Numbered from the stretch's first letter, positions 53,069 through 62,828 are shown. The stretch: DNA of 64,000 nucleotides from Dehalobacter sp. CP (GCA_009910795.1 VMEE01000093.1:153759-217758); one strand, 5' to 3'. Made by a program: numbers and translations. The notes: a model not told the origin generated them from the sequence alone.

Positions 53069-53470
53069 ATGGAAGAGAAGAAAATAACGCAGGTTACTGC
53101 GGCAATTCTACGGCAGGATGGGAAAATCTTAATCTGTCAGCGAGACAACAGCGGTAGCTGTCCACTGCTTTGGGAATTCCCGGGCGGAAAGCTGGAGGAA
53201 GGGGAGAGCTTGGCGGAATGTCTGGTTCGGGAATGCCGGGAGGAACTGGGAGTGACGATACAGGTCGAAGAGGTGTTCGCGGAGACTCGGCATACATATG
53301 GGGATAAAGAGATGAGCTTTACTTTCTTTGAGGGACGGATTGTTGAGGGGGAGTTGCAAAGAAAGGTTCACCGGGATATTCGGTGGGTTAGGGCGGAGGA
53401 GTTGGGACAGTATGCGTTTTGTCCGGCAGATGTCGAGGTAGCGGAGAGGTTGGGGAAGGTGCAAGAATGA
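53069..53470 (+). CDS. NUDIX hydrolase (MutT-like)
   Basis: Enzyme of 133 aa with a complete Nudix box, GGKLEEGESLAECLVRECRE, then ELGV. It probably hydrolyses oxidised or other nucleoside triphosphates (8-oxo-dGTP type). In related genomes such a protein often sits at the end of the DUF3427 helicase gene, and here it starts four bases after the helicase fragment stops. ATG 53069 is the best start, although the ribosome binding site is weak. Confidence 0.9.
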   Translation: MEEKKITQVTAAILRQDGKILICQRDNSGSCPLLWEFPGGKLEEGESLAECLVRECREELGVTIQVEEVFAETRHTYGDKEMSFTFFEGRIVEGELQRKVHRDIRWVRAEELGQYAFCPADVEVAERLGKVQE

Positions 53471-53587
53471 TACGATTAGTCCTTAAAGGGAAGTAGGAGT
53501 ATGTCTATAATGCGCACCAAAATTGGATTCGTATAAAAGAATAAAATGGAAACATCAAGATATTGCAAAGGAATGGGAGGGTAACAA

Positions 53588-54589
53588 ATGGCAATAACAG
53601 TTAATTCTGCTTTTTCGGAATTTATGAGAGATATAGTAAACCTCGACCCAAACGTGACTACCAATGCTAGACAAAGTCGGGACAATCTGCTTTCAAATAT
53701 AGCAGAGTTTGATAACATTGATGGCTTTTTTGATTTATGCGAATCATTTAATATCCATTTTGGGTCATTTGCCAGACATACAAAATGTAGAGAACTTAAC
53801 GATATTGATCTCATGGTTGGTATTGCAGCCAATGGAGCTACTTACAATTCTTATGATAATTGGGATAATGTTAGAATTACAGCTAGTACTACTAATCAGG
53901 CGCAAAAAGATTGTACAAGAGATGATAAAACATTAAACAGCACGCAAGTTGTTAACAAATTCAAGAAACAACTTGAAAATGTTCGAGAATATTCAAGATC
54001 AGAAGTTAAACGAAGCGGTGAAGCTATAGTTCTAAATCTAAGATCCAAAGATTGGTCGTTTGATATTATACCATGTTTTCATACAGTTACTGAGAGTGAC
54101 GGACGCGCATATTACTTAATTCCAAATAGTAAGGGAAATTGGAAAAAAACTGATCCTACTATTGATAAGGAAAAAGTCACAAGCACAAATCAAAATAAAG
54201 ATGAACGAGTATTAGAACTCATACGACTGTTTAAGAAGTGGAACAAGGTAAAAAATGCCACAACATTGCCTTCATATCTATTAGAAACGCTTTTAATAGA
54301 TTATTGTCAAACAGTTTCAAGTCTCTCAGAATATATTGATCTGCGCTTCAGAGATGCCTTGCCTTATGTATCTCAGCATATTTACAATCCTATTTATGAT
54401 ATGAAGAATATTCAGGGAGATATCAATGCCCTTTCATATGCAGATAGAGTAGTAATAAGTAATAAAGCGCTTACAGATTATGATAAGGCATGCAAAGCTT
54501 CATATGCAGAATTAACAGAAAAGGATCAAAAAAAGGCTATAAATCTTTGGGGAGAAGTGTTTGGGAGTGATTTTCCGGCCTATGGATAA
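53588..54589 (+). CDS. CBASS nucleotidyltransferase (CD-NTase)
   Basis: Cyclic oligonucleotide synthase of 333 aa of the SMODS/CD-NTase family. The nucleotidyltransferase site is GSFARHTKCRELNDIDLMV, with G59-S60 and Asp72-x-Asp74; the third catalytic Asp is D159 in SFDIIPCF. On phage infection such enzymes make a second messenger that activates an effector. GGGAGGG precedes ATG 53588. Its stop overlaps the start of the S-4TM gene, so the pair is translationally coupled. The region is AT-rich compared with the flanks, consistent with horizontal transfer. Confidence 0.88.
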   Translation: MAITVNSAFSEFMRDIVNLDPNVTTNARQSRDNLLSNIAEFDNIDGFFDLCESFNIHFGSFARHTKCRELNDIDLMVGIAANGATYNSYDNWDNVRITASTTNQAQKDCTRDDKTLNSTQVVNKFKKQLENVREYSRSEVKRSGEAIVLNLRSKDWSFDIIPCFHTVTESDGRAYYLIPNSKGNWKKTDPTIDKEKVTSTNQNKDERVLELIRLFKKWNKVKNATTLPSYLLETLLIDYCQTVSSLSEYIDLRFRDALPYVSQHIYNPIYDMKNIQGDINALSYADRVVISNKALTDYDKACKASYAELTEKDQKKAINLWGEVFGSDFPAYG

Positions 54590-55451
54590 AAAATTTATTT
54601 ATAAACAACAGAATAAACGAGATATGCTATTGCTACTTATGGCACAGCAAGAATTTTACAACAAGGCAAAAAAAATATTGTATATAGGTATAATACTAAG
54701 TACTATCGGAACTGCAGCGTTTGCGGTTCTCACAACTAAATGTTCTTCAGATACAGTAAATGCTTTATCTATTTTGTTTTCTATGATTTTGTTGGCAGTC
54801 AATTTTTGTTGTGGAATTATCTCGAATAATTTGAAAGAAATTGGTGCCAAAATCCAGCAGACTTTTGATGTTAAATTATATGGTATGCATATGAATTTTG
54901 GGATACTCAATAGAGATGATATTGCCAATGTAACAGCTGACTATGCTTCTCTAGATTTAAAAAAAGTTGAAAATTGGTATAGTGATTATTATAGCCTTTC
55001 AATCTCAGAACAGATATTTCACTGCCAGCAAGAGAATATCAGATGGGACGGCAAACTTCGTAAAAATTATTTATGGTTTAATATTGCGGCTTGCATGATA
55101 TTGTCAGTTGCAATTTTACTAATTGCTATTCTGGCGAAATCAAGCTTATTCCAGTTCTTTGCAATGTTGGCATGGGCTATCCCTATATGGCAGTTTTTCT
55201 TAAATCAGTGCAAAGATATTTATTGTGATTTAGGTACGTTAAAAGAGCTGAAAAATGAGTATGAATTGATTCTAAACAATAAAGTAAATTATTCTGATTC
55301 AGAATTATATGCCCAACTCGAAACTCTACAATCTTTTATTTTTGATCATCGAAAGAAAGCTGTGCTCATTCCCAACTGGTTCTATCGCTGTTTTCAAAGA
55401 AAATTTCAAACACACGAAGATGCTATAGCGTTACAACACAAGAAGAAATAA
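54582..55451 (+). CDS. S-4TM family membrane effector of CBASS
   Basis: Protein of 289 aa with four transmembrane helices in two pairs (about residues 30-48 and 57-80, then 167-187 and 192-212), separated by a soluble segment (NFGILNRDDIANVTADYASL) and with a basic tail. It matches the SMODS-associated 4TM effector family, proposed to form pores in the membrane when the cyclic nucleotide binds. The start ATG 54582 overlaps the CD-NTase stop. With that gene it makes a minimal type I CBASS operon. Confidence 0.85.
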   Translation: MDKKFIYKQQNKRDMLLLLMAQQEFYNKAKKILYIGIILSTIGTAAFAVLTTKCSSDTVNALSILFSMILLAVNFCCGIISNNLKEIGAKIQQTFDVKLYGMHMNFGILNRDDIANVTADYASLDLKKVENWYSDYYSLSISEQIFHCQQENIRWDGKLRKNYLWFNIAACMILSVAILLIAILAKSSLFQFFAMLAWAIPIWQFFLNQCKDIYCDLGTLKELKNEYELILNNKVNYSDSELYAQLETLQSFIFDHRKKAVLIPNWFYRCFQRKFQTHEDAIALQHKKK

Positions 55452-55512
55452 TCAAGTATATTACTTAATAGTCTTTTATACCAATAGGCTAATAATAAGA
55501 AGTTCCTATATA

Positions 55513-55887
55513 TTGGAGACTATCGAAGCCGAAGATATTATCTCAATTAAGAAAGCAGTCCAAAACCAGTCCGAATTGGTCATGGAAGCAAAATTTAATT
55601 ATGACATAGAAGATAAAACCGCGAGCATTCTTGAAGATGAAAGAATAGTAAAATTTCGCAAGCTAAACCGGAAAATCGGAGAGAACTTAAAACTGCTCTA
55701 TGGTTACAGGTGCCAAATCTGTGGGCAGTATGTCGGCGCAGAATATGGTGCAAAAGTTGCCGAAGCGCATCACATTGATTATTTTGTCCAGAGCCTTAAC
55801 AATGACGCGAATAACCAGCTCATCGTTTGCCCTAATCATCACAGTATTATTCATAGACCAATCCGGTATTTAACCGAAAGAAGCTAA
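55513..55887 (+). CDS. HNH endonuclease domain protein, possibly truncated
   Basis: 124 residues ending in an HNH nuclease: CQICGQYVG, AEAHHIDYF, NNQLIVCPNHHSIIH (zinc CxxC pairs and HH-N-H catalytic elements). The frame stays open far upstream without a good start or ribosome binding site, so the start at TTG 55513 is doubtful and the N-terminus may be lost. It lies between CBASS and the restriction operon; it could be a fragment of a McrA-like restriction enzyme. Confidence 0.6.
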   Translation: METIEAEDIISIKKAVQNQSELVMEAKFNYDIEDKTASILEDERIVKFRKLNRKIGENLKLLYGYRCQICGQYVGAEYGAKVAEAHHIDYFVQSLNNDANNQLIVCPNHHSIIHRPIRYLTERS

Positions 55888-56019
55888 TTTATTTGTACCC
55901 TAACGGAGTCCAGAAAGGCCTGATGCTTAATCACCATTTGTAGGAGGAAAAATTATCCGACGAAAAAAGTTGGCTTATCTCTAAATCAGTTTTGCACTTA
56001 AAAGGAGGTACGTCAACGA

Positions 56020-56048
56020 TTGTCTACATTTCGCTTCTGCGATATACT
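56020..56048 (+). promoter_or_regulatory. Probable promoter of the hsd operon
   Basis: TTGTCT (56020-56025), 17-base spacer and TATACT (56043-56048). The hsdM start is 49 bases downstream. The 209 bases before the start have no gene. Confidence 0.6.
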
Positions 56049-56096
56049 AAAACAAATATTACAACAGGACTAACATACGAATTGGAGAGCACAAGC

Positions 56097-57566
56097 ATGA
56101 TAACAGGCGAACCGAAAAACAAAGTAGACAAACTCTGGGAGATGTTTTGGACAGGGGGACTGACGAACCCGTTGGACGTCATTGAACAGATTACATACCT
56201 AATGTTTATCCGTGACCTCGATCAAACCGATAATACTCGTCAGAAAGAAGTCAGTATGCTGGGTATTCCTTATACCAGCATGTTTGCCGGAAAAGAACAT
56301 CTGAAATGGACTGTCCTGCGGGATAAGCCTGCAGAATCCATGTATCAGACAATGCAGGCCGAAGTGTTCCCGTTTATAAAGGAATTAAACGGAAATAGCG
56401 GGACTTACGCCAAATACATGGCCGATGCGATTTTCAAGGTGCCTACTCCGCAGTTGCTTGAGAAAATCGTAACAGCTCTTGATGAGATGTATGCTCTGAT
56501 TGACAAGTTGCCGGATAAGCGGGATGCTCGGGGCGACCTGTATGAATACATGCTCTCCAAGCTCTCCACAGCGGGCACCAATGGTCAGTTCCGTACACCG
56601 CGGCATATTATCCGCATGATGGTGGAGCTTCTTGACCTGAAACCGATTGATATCATCTGCGACCCGGCCTGCGGTACAAGCGGCTTTTTGGTTGCAGCGG
56701 GCGAATATCTGAAAGAACATTATCTGAACGAAATTTTCTATAACAAAGAAGCCAAGACCCATTACGATAGTACCATGTTCACCGGCTACGACATGGACCG
56801 CACCATGCTGCGCATCGGTGCCATGAACATGATGACCCACGGCATTTCCAATCCGCAGATCGTGTATAAGGACAGCCTTTCTGACCAGAACAACGATACT
56901 GGAATATATACAAAGATCCTGACTAATCCGCCCTTTAAGGGCAGCTTGGATTATGATATTGTATCTAACGACCTTATTAAAGTGACAAAAACAAAAAAGA
57001 CTGAGCTTTTATTTCTGGCGCTGTTTCTCAGGATGCTTAGAAACGGCGGACGTTGCGCCTCCATCGTGCCGGACGGCGTGCTGTTTGGTTCATCTACGGC
57101 GCATAAGGCCATCCGTAAGGAAATCGTTGAAAACCACAGGCTGGAGGCGATTATCTCCATGCCCTCCGGTGTGTTCAAGCCCTATGCCGGAGTGAGCACT
57201 GCCGTCATCATCTTTACCAAGATGGGCGGCGGTACCGACAAGGTGTGGTTTTACGATATGCAGTCCGACGGCTACAGCCTGGATGACAAGCGTACGCCGA
57301 TCGAGCAGAGCGATATCCTTGATATCGTGGCGCGTTTTCATGCGCTGGATCAAGAAGAAGGCAGAGCGCGCACCGAGCAGAGTTTCCTTGTGCCCAAGGA
57401 CGAAATTGTAAGTAACGATTATGATCTTTCCATCAACAAATATAAGCAGAGCGCCTATGTGGAGGAGGAGTACCTCCATCCTCTGGAGATCATGACGGAG
57501 ATTAACGAGCTGGAAATGGAGATTACCGCTGGGCTTGCGGAGCTGGAGGAGATGCTCCATGGGTAG
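56097..57566 (+). CDS. hsdM: Type I restriction-modification DNA methyltransferase, HsdM
   Basis: Adenine-N6 DNA methyltransferase subunit of 489 aa. An N-terminal helical domain (KLWEMFWTGGLTNPLDVIEQ ITYL) is followed by the catalytic Rossmann domain: motif I DPACGTSGFL at 189-198 (AdoMet binding) and motif IV NPPF at 277-280 (target adenine). It needs HsdS to recognise DNA. ATG 56097 with GGAGAG upstream replaces the longer frame. It overlaps hsdS by eight bases. Confidence 0.95.
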   Translation: MITGEPKNKVDKLWEMFWTGGLTNPLDVIEQITYLMFIRDLDQTDNTRQKEVSMLGIPYTSMFAGKEHLKWTVLRDKPAESMYQTMQAEVFPFIKELNGNSGTYAKYMADAIFKVPTPQLLEKIVTALDEMYALIDKLPDKRDARGDLYEYMLSKLSTAGTNGQFRTPRHIIRMMVELLDLKPIDIICDPACGTSGFLVAAGEYLKEHYLNEIFYNKEAKTHYDSTMFTGYDMDRTMLRIGAMNMMTHGISNPQIVYKDSLSDQNNDTGIYTKILTNPPFKGSLDYDIVSNDLIKVTKTKKTELLFLALFLRMLRNGGRCASIVPDGVLFGSSTAHKAIRKEIVENHRLEAIISMPSGVFKPYAGVSTAVIIFTKMGGGTDKVWFYDMQSDGYSLDDKRTPIEQSDILDIVARFHALDQEEGRARTEQSFLVPKDEIVSNDYDLSINKYKQSAYVEEEYLHPLEIMTEINELEMEITAGLAELEEMLHG

Positions 57567-58746
57567 GTGGGATATATCTAAAGTTAGAAATTGTTTTTCA
57601 TGTGTAATGCGCGGAAAATCCCCTACCTATGTGCCAGAATCTAGAATAAGAGTGATAAATCAAGCCTGTGTGTACTGGGATGGTATTAGGATAGATAATG
57701 TGAAGTATCAAAACGAGAATAATGCAGATAAAGTTGTTTTTCTGCAACCACAAGATGTGTTGATTAATTCAACAGGTACTGGTACTTTAGGAAGATGTAA
57801 TGTCTTTAATATAGAAGATGCTTTTATTTATTCAATAGATAGCCATGTAACGCTGTTAAGACCTTATGATCATATCAATTCTTTGTTTGTTCGTTATTAT
57901 TTTATGATGGACGAGACACAACGAGAATTATACAAAAAGTGTGTTAATGGCTCAACAAATCAAATCGAGTTATCAAAGAATCAATTGCTAGAGTTTCCTA
58001 TCCCTGTGCCACCGCTGGATGTCCAACAAAAGATAGCTGATGTGCTGAACAAAGCCTCCGCGCTTATTGAACTGCGCAAGGCTCAACTGGACAAGCTGGA
58101 TTTGCTCATAAAATCGCAATTTATCGAGATGTTCGGCGACCCGGCGACCAACCCGAAGGGGTGGGAGATTGGGGCGATTCGAGATCTGGTAAGGGATGTG
58201 AAGTATGGCACAAGTAAGCCCGCAGAAGCAGATGGGGTATACGTCTATTTACGGATGAACAATATCACCTATAGTGGTGGTATTGACTTAACCGATTTGA
58301 AATATATCAATGTTGATGAGAAGGAATATGAGAAATATGTTATTCGTAAAGGCGATTTGTTGTTTAACCGAACTAATAGTAAAGAATTAGTTGGTAAAAC
58401 CGCGATTTTCAAAGAAAATACTCCTATGATTATTGCTGGGTATATTATTCGTGTTAGAACAAATGAAAAAGCTAATCCTGAGTATATCTCCGCATTTCTA
58501 AATTCGAGATATGGCAAAGAATTGCTTTATGATATGTGTAAAGCAATTGTTGGTCAGGCCAATATAAATGCACAGGAATTACAAAATATTAAAATCCCAA
58601 TAACGCCTATTTCTCTGCAGAATGAATTTAAAGCTTTTGTAGAAAAAACCGAAGCGCAAAAATCTCTGCTCCAAAAATCCCTCAAAAAGATGAGACTCAA
58701 CTACAAATCCCTAATGCAAAAGTGCTTTAGAGGGGAGGTTTTCTGA
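57559..58746 (+). CDS. hsdS: Type I restriction-modification specificity subunit, HsdS
   Basis: 395 residues with two target recognition domains, each followed by a helical conserved region: PPLDVQQKIADVLNKASALI and the C-terminal PISLQNEFKAFVEKTEAQKS. The two TRDs decide the two halves of the recognised sequence. GGAGGAGATGC precedes ATG 57559, within hsdM. TRD sequences are AT-rich, as expected for exchanged modules. The target cannot be inferred. Confidence 0.94.
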   Translation: MGRWDISKVRNCFSCVMRGKSPTYVPESRIRVINQACVYWDGIRIDNVKYQNENNADKVVFLQPQDVLINSTGTGTLGRCNVFNIEDAFIYSIDSHVTLLRPYDHINSLFVRYYFMMDETQRELYKKCVNGSTNQIELSKNQLLEFPIPVPPLDVQQKIADVLNKASALIELRKAQLDKLDLLIKSQFIEMFGDPATNPKGWEIGAIRDLVRDVKYGTSKPAEADGVYVYLRMNNITYSGGIDLTDLKYINVDEKEYEKYVIRKGDLLFNRTNSKELVGKTAIFKENTPMIIAGYIIRVRTNEKANPEYISAFLNSRYGKELLYDMCKAIVGQANINAQELQNIKIPITPISLQNEFKAFVEKTEAQKSLLQKSLKKMRLNYKSLMQKCFRGEVF

Positions 58747-58748
58747 TT

Positions 58749-59309
58749 ATGATCAATTGGTTAAACACAAATCAAGGATTTGTAATGTCCCTGCTAACAT
58801 TAATATACGTTATTGCTACAGTGATCATTGTTTTATATAATCGTAAAACTATCAAAGAAATGAAGGAAAGCAGAGAGGCGGAGTCTCGGCCATATGTTTT
58901 TGTTTATTTAGATAAAGACCCCAGAGACTTATGCTTTTATTTACGTATTAGGAACTATGGGAAAAGTGGTGCAAAGTTTGATAATGTCTCGATAACGCCA
59001 AATCTCAAATTGTGTGATGGGGCATTGCCAGAGAACTTCCTTAAAAATGTTATTTTAGCTCCATCTCAAACACTTGAGTTCATTGTATTAGAGAAAAAAG
59101 ATGAAACTTTAAAAAATGATTACGCGGTCAGTATTCAGTATACATCTGTTGACGGAAGAGGAAAGCAATACAGTGAAAAATATATGCTGACATTACAATA
59201 TGCTCATCAAATGGGGTATACGGACAACAAGCAGAGCAATCTTAGCGATGAAGCAAATGCGTTGAGGAACATTTCATACCATCTGGATTCTATGCGACGC
59301 AAATTATAA
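58749..59309 (+). CDS. One-TM protein of unknown function inside the hsd operon
   Basis: 186-residue protein: an N-terminal transmembrane helix (residues about 10-32: GFVMSLLTLIYVIATVIIVLY), then a charged linker (KEMKESREAESRPY) and a beta-rich soluble domain (FYLRIRNYGKSGAKFDNVSI, APSQTLEFIVLEKKDETLKN). It starts three bases after hsdS and 15 bases before hsdR, so it is part of the operon. It is unlike any restriction subunit. Similar membrane-anchored accessory proteins occur in some defence operons, but its function is unknown. Confidence 0.7.
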   Translation: MINWLNTNQGFVMSLLTLIYVIATVIIVLYNRKTIKEMKESREAESRPYVFVYLDKDPRDLCFYLRIRNYGKSGAKFDNVSITPNLKLCDGALPENFLKNVILAPSQTLEFIVLEKKDETLKNDYAVSIQYTSVDGRGKQYSEKYMLTLQYAHQMGYTDNKQSNLSDEANALRNISYHLDSMRRKL

Positions 59310-59323
59310 TGAGGTGACCCGCC

Positions 59324-62300
59324 ATGCGCACCAACTTTGATTTCCTATTAAATGATCCACAATTTAAACCCTTTGCCGAGGCAGCCGTCTCGGCGGAGCG
59401 GGTGCTGCCCATTTCGCCAGCATTGTGCGCTACCGCGTGCCGGACGGCCTTGGAATTTGCGGTCAAGTGGGTCTACAGTGTGGATGGGTCACTTCAAAAG
59501 CCCTATGAGGATAAGCTGGTTACCCTGATCAGCACCGAGGATTTCAAGGATTTAATTCCCCCAGGTATGCTTGCCAAGTTGGACTATCTGCGCAAAGTTG
59601 GCAATAACGCCACTCACAATGCCAAGAGCGTCAGCCGCGACCAGGCGGTACTTGCTTTGCAGAATTTGCACAGCTTTCTGGATTTCGTTGCCTACTGTTA
59701 CGGAACAAAGTACACCGAGGTTACGTTTGACAAAGCCTTATTGGAAGCAAAACCGGAACCGGCAGTCGTCACAGTAATGCCGCCAGATGCTGATGAGGTG
59801 GACTTCCAGACCCTGTTGGATGAGAACTTCCCCAAACGCGAAAAGCTCACTGCCAAGCGTGTGCAACAGCTCAAGCAGGGCTATACCGTCAAACCCATGG
59901 ATATGACGGAAGCGCAGACCCGCAAGGCATATATCGATGTCATGCTTCAGGATACCGGCTGGCAGCGCGGCCCTAATTGGATTGACGAGTATCCCATCGA
60001 TGAGATGCCAAATAAATCTGGCAAGGGTTCCGCCGACTATGTTCTTCTTGGAGATAACGGCCTGCCGTTGGCAGTCATTGAGGCCAAGCGCACCAGTGTC
60101 AATGTGGAAAAGGGACGTCAGCAGGCTGTATTATATGCTGACTTTCTGGAAAAGAAACACGGCCAGCGGCCGGTCATCTTTATGACCAATGGCTACGAAA
60201 CCCGCATCTGGAGTGACAAATATTATCCTGAGCGTCCAGTCTCAGGTATCTATTCCAAGCGGGATTTGGAAAAAGAGTTTAATAAAATGAAAAGCCGTAC
60301 TGCTCTAAGGGCGGTACGGATCAGTGATGAACTATCAAACCGTTACTATCAGAAAGAGGCCGTACAAGCAATCTGCGATGCATTTGACGAACGTAACCGC
60401 CGTAAAGCGCTGCTTGTCATGGCTACCGGTAGCGGTAAGACGAGGACAGTTATTTCCCTTGTAGATGTACTCATCCGCCATGGATGGGTGAAAAATCTGC
60501 TGTTTCTGGCCGACCGCAATGCATTGGTAACCCAGGCTAAACGTACCTTCCATAATCTTATGCCAAACCTTTCGCTGTGTAACCTCACCGAGGGAAAGGA
60601 GGAGGCCAGCGCACGTGCGGTGTTTTCCACCTATCAGACGATGATGAACTGTATCGACGCTACCCGGGATGAGAACGATAACCGATTGTTTACGCCGGGG
60701 CATTTTGACCTGATTATCGTCGATGAGGCCCATCGCAGTATCTATAACAAATACAAGGATATCTTTACTTATTTTGATGCGCTGCTGGTAGGGTTGACGG
60801 CCACGCCAAAGGATGAAATAGACAAAAACACCTATGGGATTTTTGATTTAGAAAGCGGCGTGCCTACTTATGGCTATGAACTTTCCCAGGCGGTACAGGA
60901 TGGTTATCTGGTAGACTTTGTCTCCATCGAAACCGAGCTGAAATTTATGAGCGAAGGCATCACTTATGAGGATCTTTCGCCGGAAGAAAAGGAAGAGTAT
61001 GAGAACACCTTTGCCGATGAAGAAGGCAATCTGCCTGCCACCATCGATTCCAGCGCCCTCAACGAGTGGATTTTTAACAGCGACACCATCAAAAAGGCGC
61101 TGCATATTCTGATGCAACATGGACAGCGGGTGGAGTTTGGCGAAAAAATTGGCAAGACCATCATCTTTGCTAAGAATCATAATCATGCCGAAAAAATTCT
61201 GGAGGTGTGGAATCGGGAGTTCCCCGATTATCCCAACCATTACGTGCGGGTGATCGATAACTATACTAATTACGCCCAGAGCATTATTGACGACTTTTCG
61301 GATAAAAACAAAATGCCGCAAATATCTATCTCTGTGGACATGCTGGATACCGGTATCGATGTACCGGAAATTCTCAACCTTGTCTTTTTTAAAAAGGTCA
61401 TGAGCCGGGCTAAGTTCTGGCAAATGATCGGACGTGGTACCCGTACATGCGCAGGGCTTATCGACAGTGGGGACAAACGCCTGTTTTATATTTTTGACCT
61501 GTGCAGAAACTTTGAATTTTTCCGTCTGCATGTCAAAGGGCGCGAGGCAGGGACGGTCAGCACGCTCCAGGAGCGTATGTTCAATATAAAGCTCGAGCTG
61601 GTGTACAAGCTGCAAGAACTCCCTTACCAGACAGATGCGCTTAAAGCATACCGTAAAGAGCTTGTGCAGGATCTGGCGGCGCAGGTGAAGGCCTTGCCGC
61701 GGGACAACTTTGCCGTAAAACAACACCTGCGCATTATTGATAAATACCAGTCCGAGGATGATTTTGATACCCTGACTTATGAAAACACCCTGCAGATTGC
61801 CGAGCATATTGCTCCGCTTGTACTGCCTACAGCCGACGATATTGCGGCGGCGCGGTTTGACATGCTCATCTATCAGATTGAGCTGGCTATGTTGTCTGAA
61901 AAAAGCTGCAAACGGGCAAAAAACGATGTGGTTCACAAAGCGGCGGAACTATCAAAATACGGTACGATTCCGGCCATTGCCCAGCAGCAGGAGCTAATTG
62001 AGCAAATCATACATAACGATTATTTGGATCGCGCGGGTATTTCGGACTATGAGGATATCAGGCTGAAGCTGCGGGATTTGATAAAGTTCATACCGGAAAG
62101 GGTCCGGGTACGTTATGATACCGACTTCACGGATGATGTTTTATCCATGGAATGGAAAGAATCCCAATTGGACAACGATGATTTGGCAAACTACAAGAAA
62201 AAGGTCAACTACTATATCCTTCAGCATCAGGATATTCCGGCTATTGCCAAGCTCAAGAGCAACCAGCCGTTGACTTCGGATGATGTACAGGTGCTCGAAT

Positions 62301-62647
62301 GCATCCTGTGGAACGAGTTGGGTACAAAAGAACAGTATGACGCCCAGTATGGAAAAGCCCCACTTGGCGAGTTGGTGCGATCCATTGTGGGGCTTAGCCA
62401 GAAAGCCGCCAACGAAGCCTTTTCCGGCTTCCTAAATGAAGCTGGGTTGGACAGTAGACAGATGTATTTTGTACGGCAGGTTGTTAATTACATCGTGAAA
62501 AACGGCATGATGAAAGACCTGTCGGTGCTGCAGGAAAGCCCATTCACAGATATGGGAAGTATCAGCGAATTGTTTGATGATGTGGCGGTGTTCATCAACC
62601 TGCGGACTGTTATTGAAAGCATCAACAAAAATGCACAGGCGGCGTGA
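59324..62647 (+). CDS. hsdR: Type I restriction endonuclease subunit, HsdR
   Basis: 1107 residues. An N-terminal DUF4145 domain (about 1-130) precedes the HSDR nuclease (Asp in GSADYVLLG, about 236, and E253-x-K255 in VIEAKRT, the PD-(D/E)xK site), then a superfamily 2 helicase: Walker A ATGSGKTRT at about 367, VDEAH at 466-470, TGIDVPEILNL and the arginine-finger region QMIGRGTRT at about 700. A helical C-terminal region binds the methylase. All catalytic elements look intact, so the enzyme should cut unmodified DNA after translocation. Confidence 0.95.
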   Translation: MRTNFDFLLNDPQFKPFAEAAVSAERVLPISPALCATACRTALEFAVKWVYSVDGSLQKPYEDKLVTLISTEDFKDLIPPGMLAKLDYLRKVGNNATHNAKSVSRDQAVLALQNLHSFLDFVAYCYGTKYTEVTFDKALLEAKPEPAVVTVMPPDADEVDFQTLLDENFPKREKLTAKRVQQLKQGYTVKPMDMTEAQTRKAYIDVMLQDTGWQRGPNWIDEYPIDEMPNKSGKGSADYVLLGDNGLPLAVIEAKRTSVNVEKGRQQAVLYADFLEKKHGQRPVIFMTNGYETRIWSDKYYPERPVSGIYSKRDLEKEFNKMKSRTALRAVRISDELSNRYYQKEAVQAICDAFDERNRRKALLVMATGSGKTRTVISLVDVLIRHGWVKNLLFLADRNALVTQAKRTFHNLMPNLSLCNLTEGKEEASARAVFSTYQTMMNCIDATRDENDNRLFTPGHFDLIIVDEAHRSIYNKYKDIFTYFDALLVGLTATPKDEIDKNTYGIFDLESGVPTYGYELSQAVQDGYLVDFVSIETELKFMSEGITYEDLSPEEKEEYENTFADEEGNLPATIDSSALNEWIFNSDTIKKALHILMQHGQRVEFGEKIGKTIIFAKNHNHAEKILEVWNREFPDYPNHYVRVIDNYTNYAQSIIDDFSDKNKMPQISISVDMLDTGIDVPEILNLVFFKKVMSRAKFWQMIGRGTRTCAGLIDSGDKRLFYIFDLCRNFEFFRLHVKGREAGTVSTLQERMFNIKLELVYKLQELPYQTDALKAYRKELVQDLAAQVKALPRDNFAVKQHLRIIDKYQSEDDFDTLTYENTLQIAEHIAPLVLPTADDIAAARFDMLIYQIELAMLSEKSCKRAKNDVVHKAAELSKYGTIPAIAQQQELIEQIIHNDYLDRAGISDYEDIRLKLRDLIKFIPERVRVRYDTDFTDDVLSMEWKESQLDNDDLANYKKKVNYYILQHQDIPAIAKLKSNQPLTSDDVQVLECILWNELGTKEQYDAQYGKAPLGELVRSIVGLSQKAANEAFSGFLNEAGLDSRQMYFVRQVVNYIVKNGMMKDLSVLQESPFTDMGSISELFDDVAVFINLRTVIESINKNAQAA

Positions 62648-62669
62648 GTAAATAAATCGGGGGGAATGA

Positions 62670-62774
62670 ATGCCTAAAAAGTCTGCTGATCCATTTGAAC
62701 TGCTTCGAGATAAAAAGATATAAGCTATCTTGGATGAAGATACTGATTTTGGCGAAATTGAACCTGATGACTGA
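62670..62774 (+). pseudogene. Small ORF broken by a stop codon downstream of hsdR
   Basis: ATG 62670 (GGGGGG upstream) gives MPKKSADPFELLRDKKI, then TAA at 62721; the same frame continues AILDEDTDFGEIEPDD to TGA at 62772. It is either a 17-residue peptide or a short gene with one nonsense mutation. It resembles the small acidic proteins sometimes found after hsdR. Low confidence. Confidence 0.4.
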
Positions 62775-62828
62775 GGAGCAAAGATTAAGTTATCTATACC
62801 ATATTTGAGCGGCCCAGAACGTACTTCT

